DNA of 6,370 bases from Bacillota bacterium. Lineage in GTDB: Bacteria > Bacillota > Clostridia > Lachnospirales > Lachnospiraceae. Below are positions 6,106 to 6,370 of the stretch, piece after piece (the first letter of the stretch is position 1; each line of letters starts with the position of its first letter). Below the pieces are notes generated by a model that worked only from the letters and a program-made list of their open reading frames with translations, did no database searches and was not told where the DNA came from. The translations under genes and the position numbers were made by a program. The DNA lies in contig JAEWRS010000420.1 of the NCBI GenBank assembly GCA_023398855.1, forward strand, positions 1 through 6,370. The letters are read 5' to 3'.

Positions 6106-6304
6106 TTATCCACAAAACAAATTGTGGACGTTGTGGATAATGTGGAAACCAGGTATACATAAATAGGATCTCATTCTTAAATCATGTGGATTTGCTGATA
6201 AAACCGAGATTCTATAAATTGTGAGATTATAAATTATGTAAATTAAAGAATCCACATAGTTTCTTAACATAAAATGTTGAAAACTATGTGGATAATGTGG
6301 ATAA
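6106..6304. promoter_or_regulatory. DnaA-box cluster in the murC-dnaD intergenic region
   Basis: Four perfect copies of the DnaA box TTATCCACA/TGTGGATAA occur: 6106-6114 (plus orientation) and 6132-6140, 6287-6295, 6296-6304 (minus orientation). The last two are directly adjacent and abut the murC stop codon. Near matches are at 6123-6131 (TGTGGACGT), 6141-6149 (TGTGGAAAC), 6185-6193 (TGTGGATTT) and 6248-6256 (GAATCCACA), plus TTATCAACA at 6358-6366 inside murC. Between the two groups, 6151-6286 is only about 25% GC by hand count and carries two TATAAATT copies (6213-6220, 6228-6235) 15 bp apart. DnaA binding here is a strong prediction. The role (control of the dnaD-dnaC operon, DnaA titration, or an origin-like site) is inference. 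Confidence 0.8.
6250..6293. repeat. 13-bp inverted repeat embedding two DnaA boxes; possible murC terminator
   Basis: The arms ATCCACATAGTTT (6250-6262) and AAACTATGTGGAT (6281-6293) are perfect reverse complements. The 18-nt interior can form a further 5-bp stem (AACAT/ATGTT) with a 3-nt loop. Each arm overlaps a DnaA box. On the minus strand the hairpin lies 12 nt after the murC stop and is followed by TCTTTAATT, a weak T-rich tail, so it may also act as the murC terminator. The stem is AT-rich, which weakens that reading. Confidence 0.65.
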
Positions 6305-6370
6305 CTATAAGTTTAAAAGCTTTTCTCCCACTTTTACTATATCTCCGGCCCCCATAGTTATCAACAAATC
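6305..6370 (-). CDS. murC: UDP-N-acetylmuramate--L-alanine ligase, C-terminal 21 residues
   Basis: On the minus strand the window edge enters an open frame reading DLLITMGAGDIVKVGEKLL and two more residues, then TAG (6305-6307). The LITMGAGDI...GE.LL ending is the characteristic C-terminus of MurC, the cytoplasmic ligase that adds L-Ala to UDP-MurNAc in peptidoglycan precursor synthesis. Only this tail is visible, so catalytic domains cannot be judged. Its stop codon touches the last DnaA box, and it is transcribed in the same direction as the dnaD-dnaC pair 315 bp downstream. Confidence 0.85.
   Translation of the reverse strand, partial: DLLITMGAGDIVKVGEKLLNL

Noticed and set aside
6050..6304. 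Chromosomal replication origin (oriC)
   Set aside because: The DnaA boxes and AT-rich DNA are suggestive, but neither dnaA nor dnaN is in the window and GC skew cannot be assessed, so it is annotated only as a DnaA-box cluster.

Overview
The window looks like chromosomal DNA of a low-to-moderate GC, spore-forming Firmicute, most likely Lachnospiraceae (Clostridium cluster XIVa, e.g. a Lacrimispora/Hungatella/Enterocloster-type genome). The reasons are the Csp-type subtilase without a signal peptide, the adjacent DnaD-like and DnaC/DnaI-like primosome genes next to murC, strong GGAGG ribosome binding sites and sigma-A type promoters. The taxon is an inference from gene style; no search was possible.

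Layout. Positions 1-266 (+) hold the last 87 codons of an SMC/YhaN-like ATPase. A strong bidirectional terminator (284-324) follows. Positions 325-736 (-) hold a decayed brnQ-type branched-chain amino acid carrier, reduced to about a third of its normal length by internal deletions, frameshifts and an early stop. It lies 10 bp downstream of an intact but divergent ribose-phosphate pyrophosphokinase (747-1925, -), which has a clear promoter at 1968-1996. A divergent intergenic region with a cre/LacI-family-like palindrome leads to a 557-codon Csp-type S8 subtilase (2162-3835, +). Its Asp, His and oxyanion Asn are present, but the catalytic Ser is replaced by Gly, so it is probably a pseudoprotease. 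A shared terminator (3878-3918) separates it from a convergent pair, a DnaD-domain protein (4952-5989, -) followed by a DnaC/DnaI-type helicase-loader ATPase (3922-4917, -). The last 315 bp before murC (6305-6370, -, C-terminus only) are AT-rich and packed with DnaA boxes, four of them perfect, two of these tandem and abutting the murC stop codon.

How it fits together. The DnaD/DnaC pair is a replication-restart/helicase-loading module, and the DnaA-box cluster directly upstream suggests DnaA control of that operon or a DnaA-titrating/origin-like locus. The Csp-like pseudoprotease is plausibly a spore-germination signalling protein. prs supplies PRPP for nucleotide, His and Trp synthesis and seems to have no terminator of its own before the brnQ remnant. 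The most interesting items are the DnaA-box cluster with its inverted repeat, and the Ser-to-Gly Csp-like protein.
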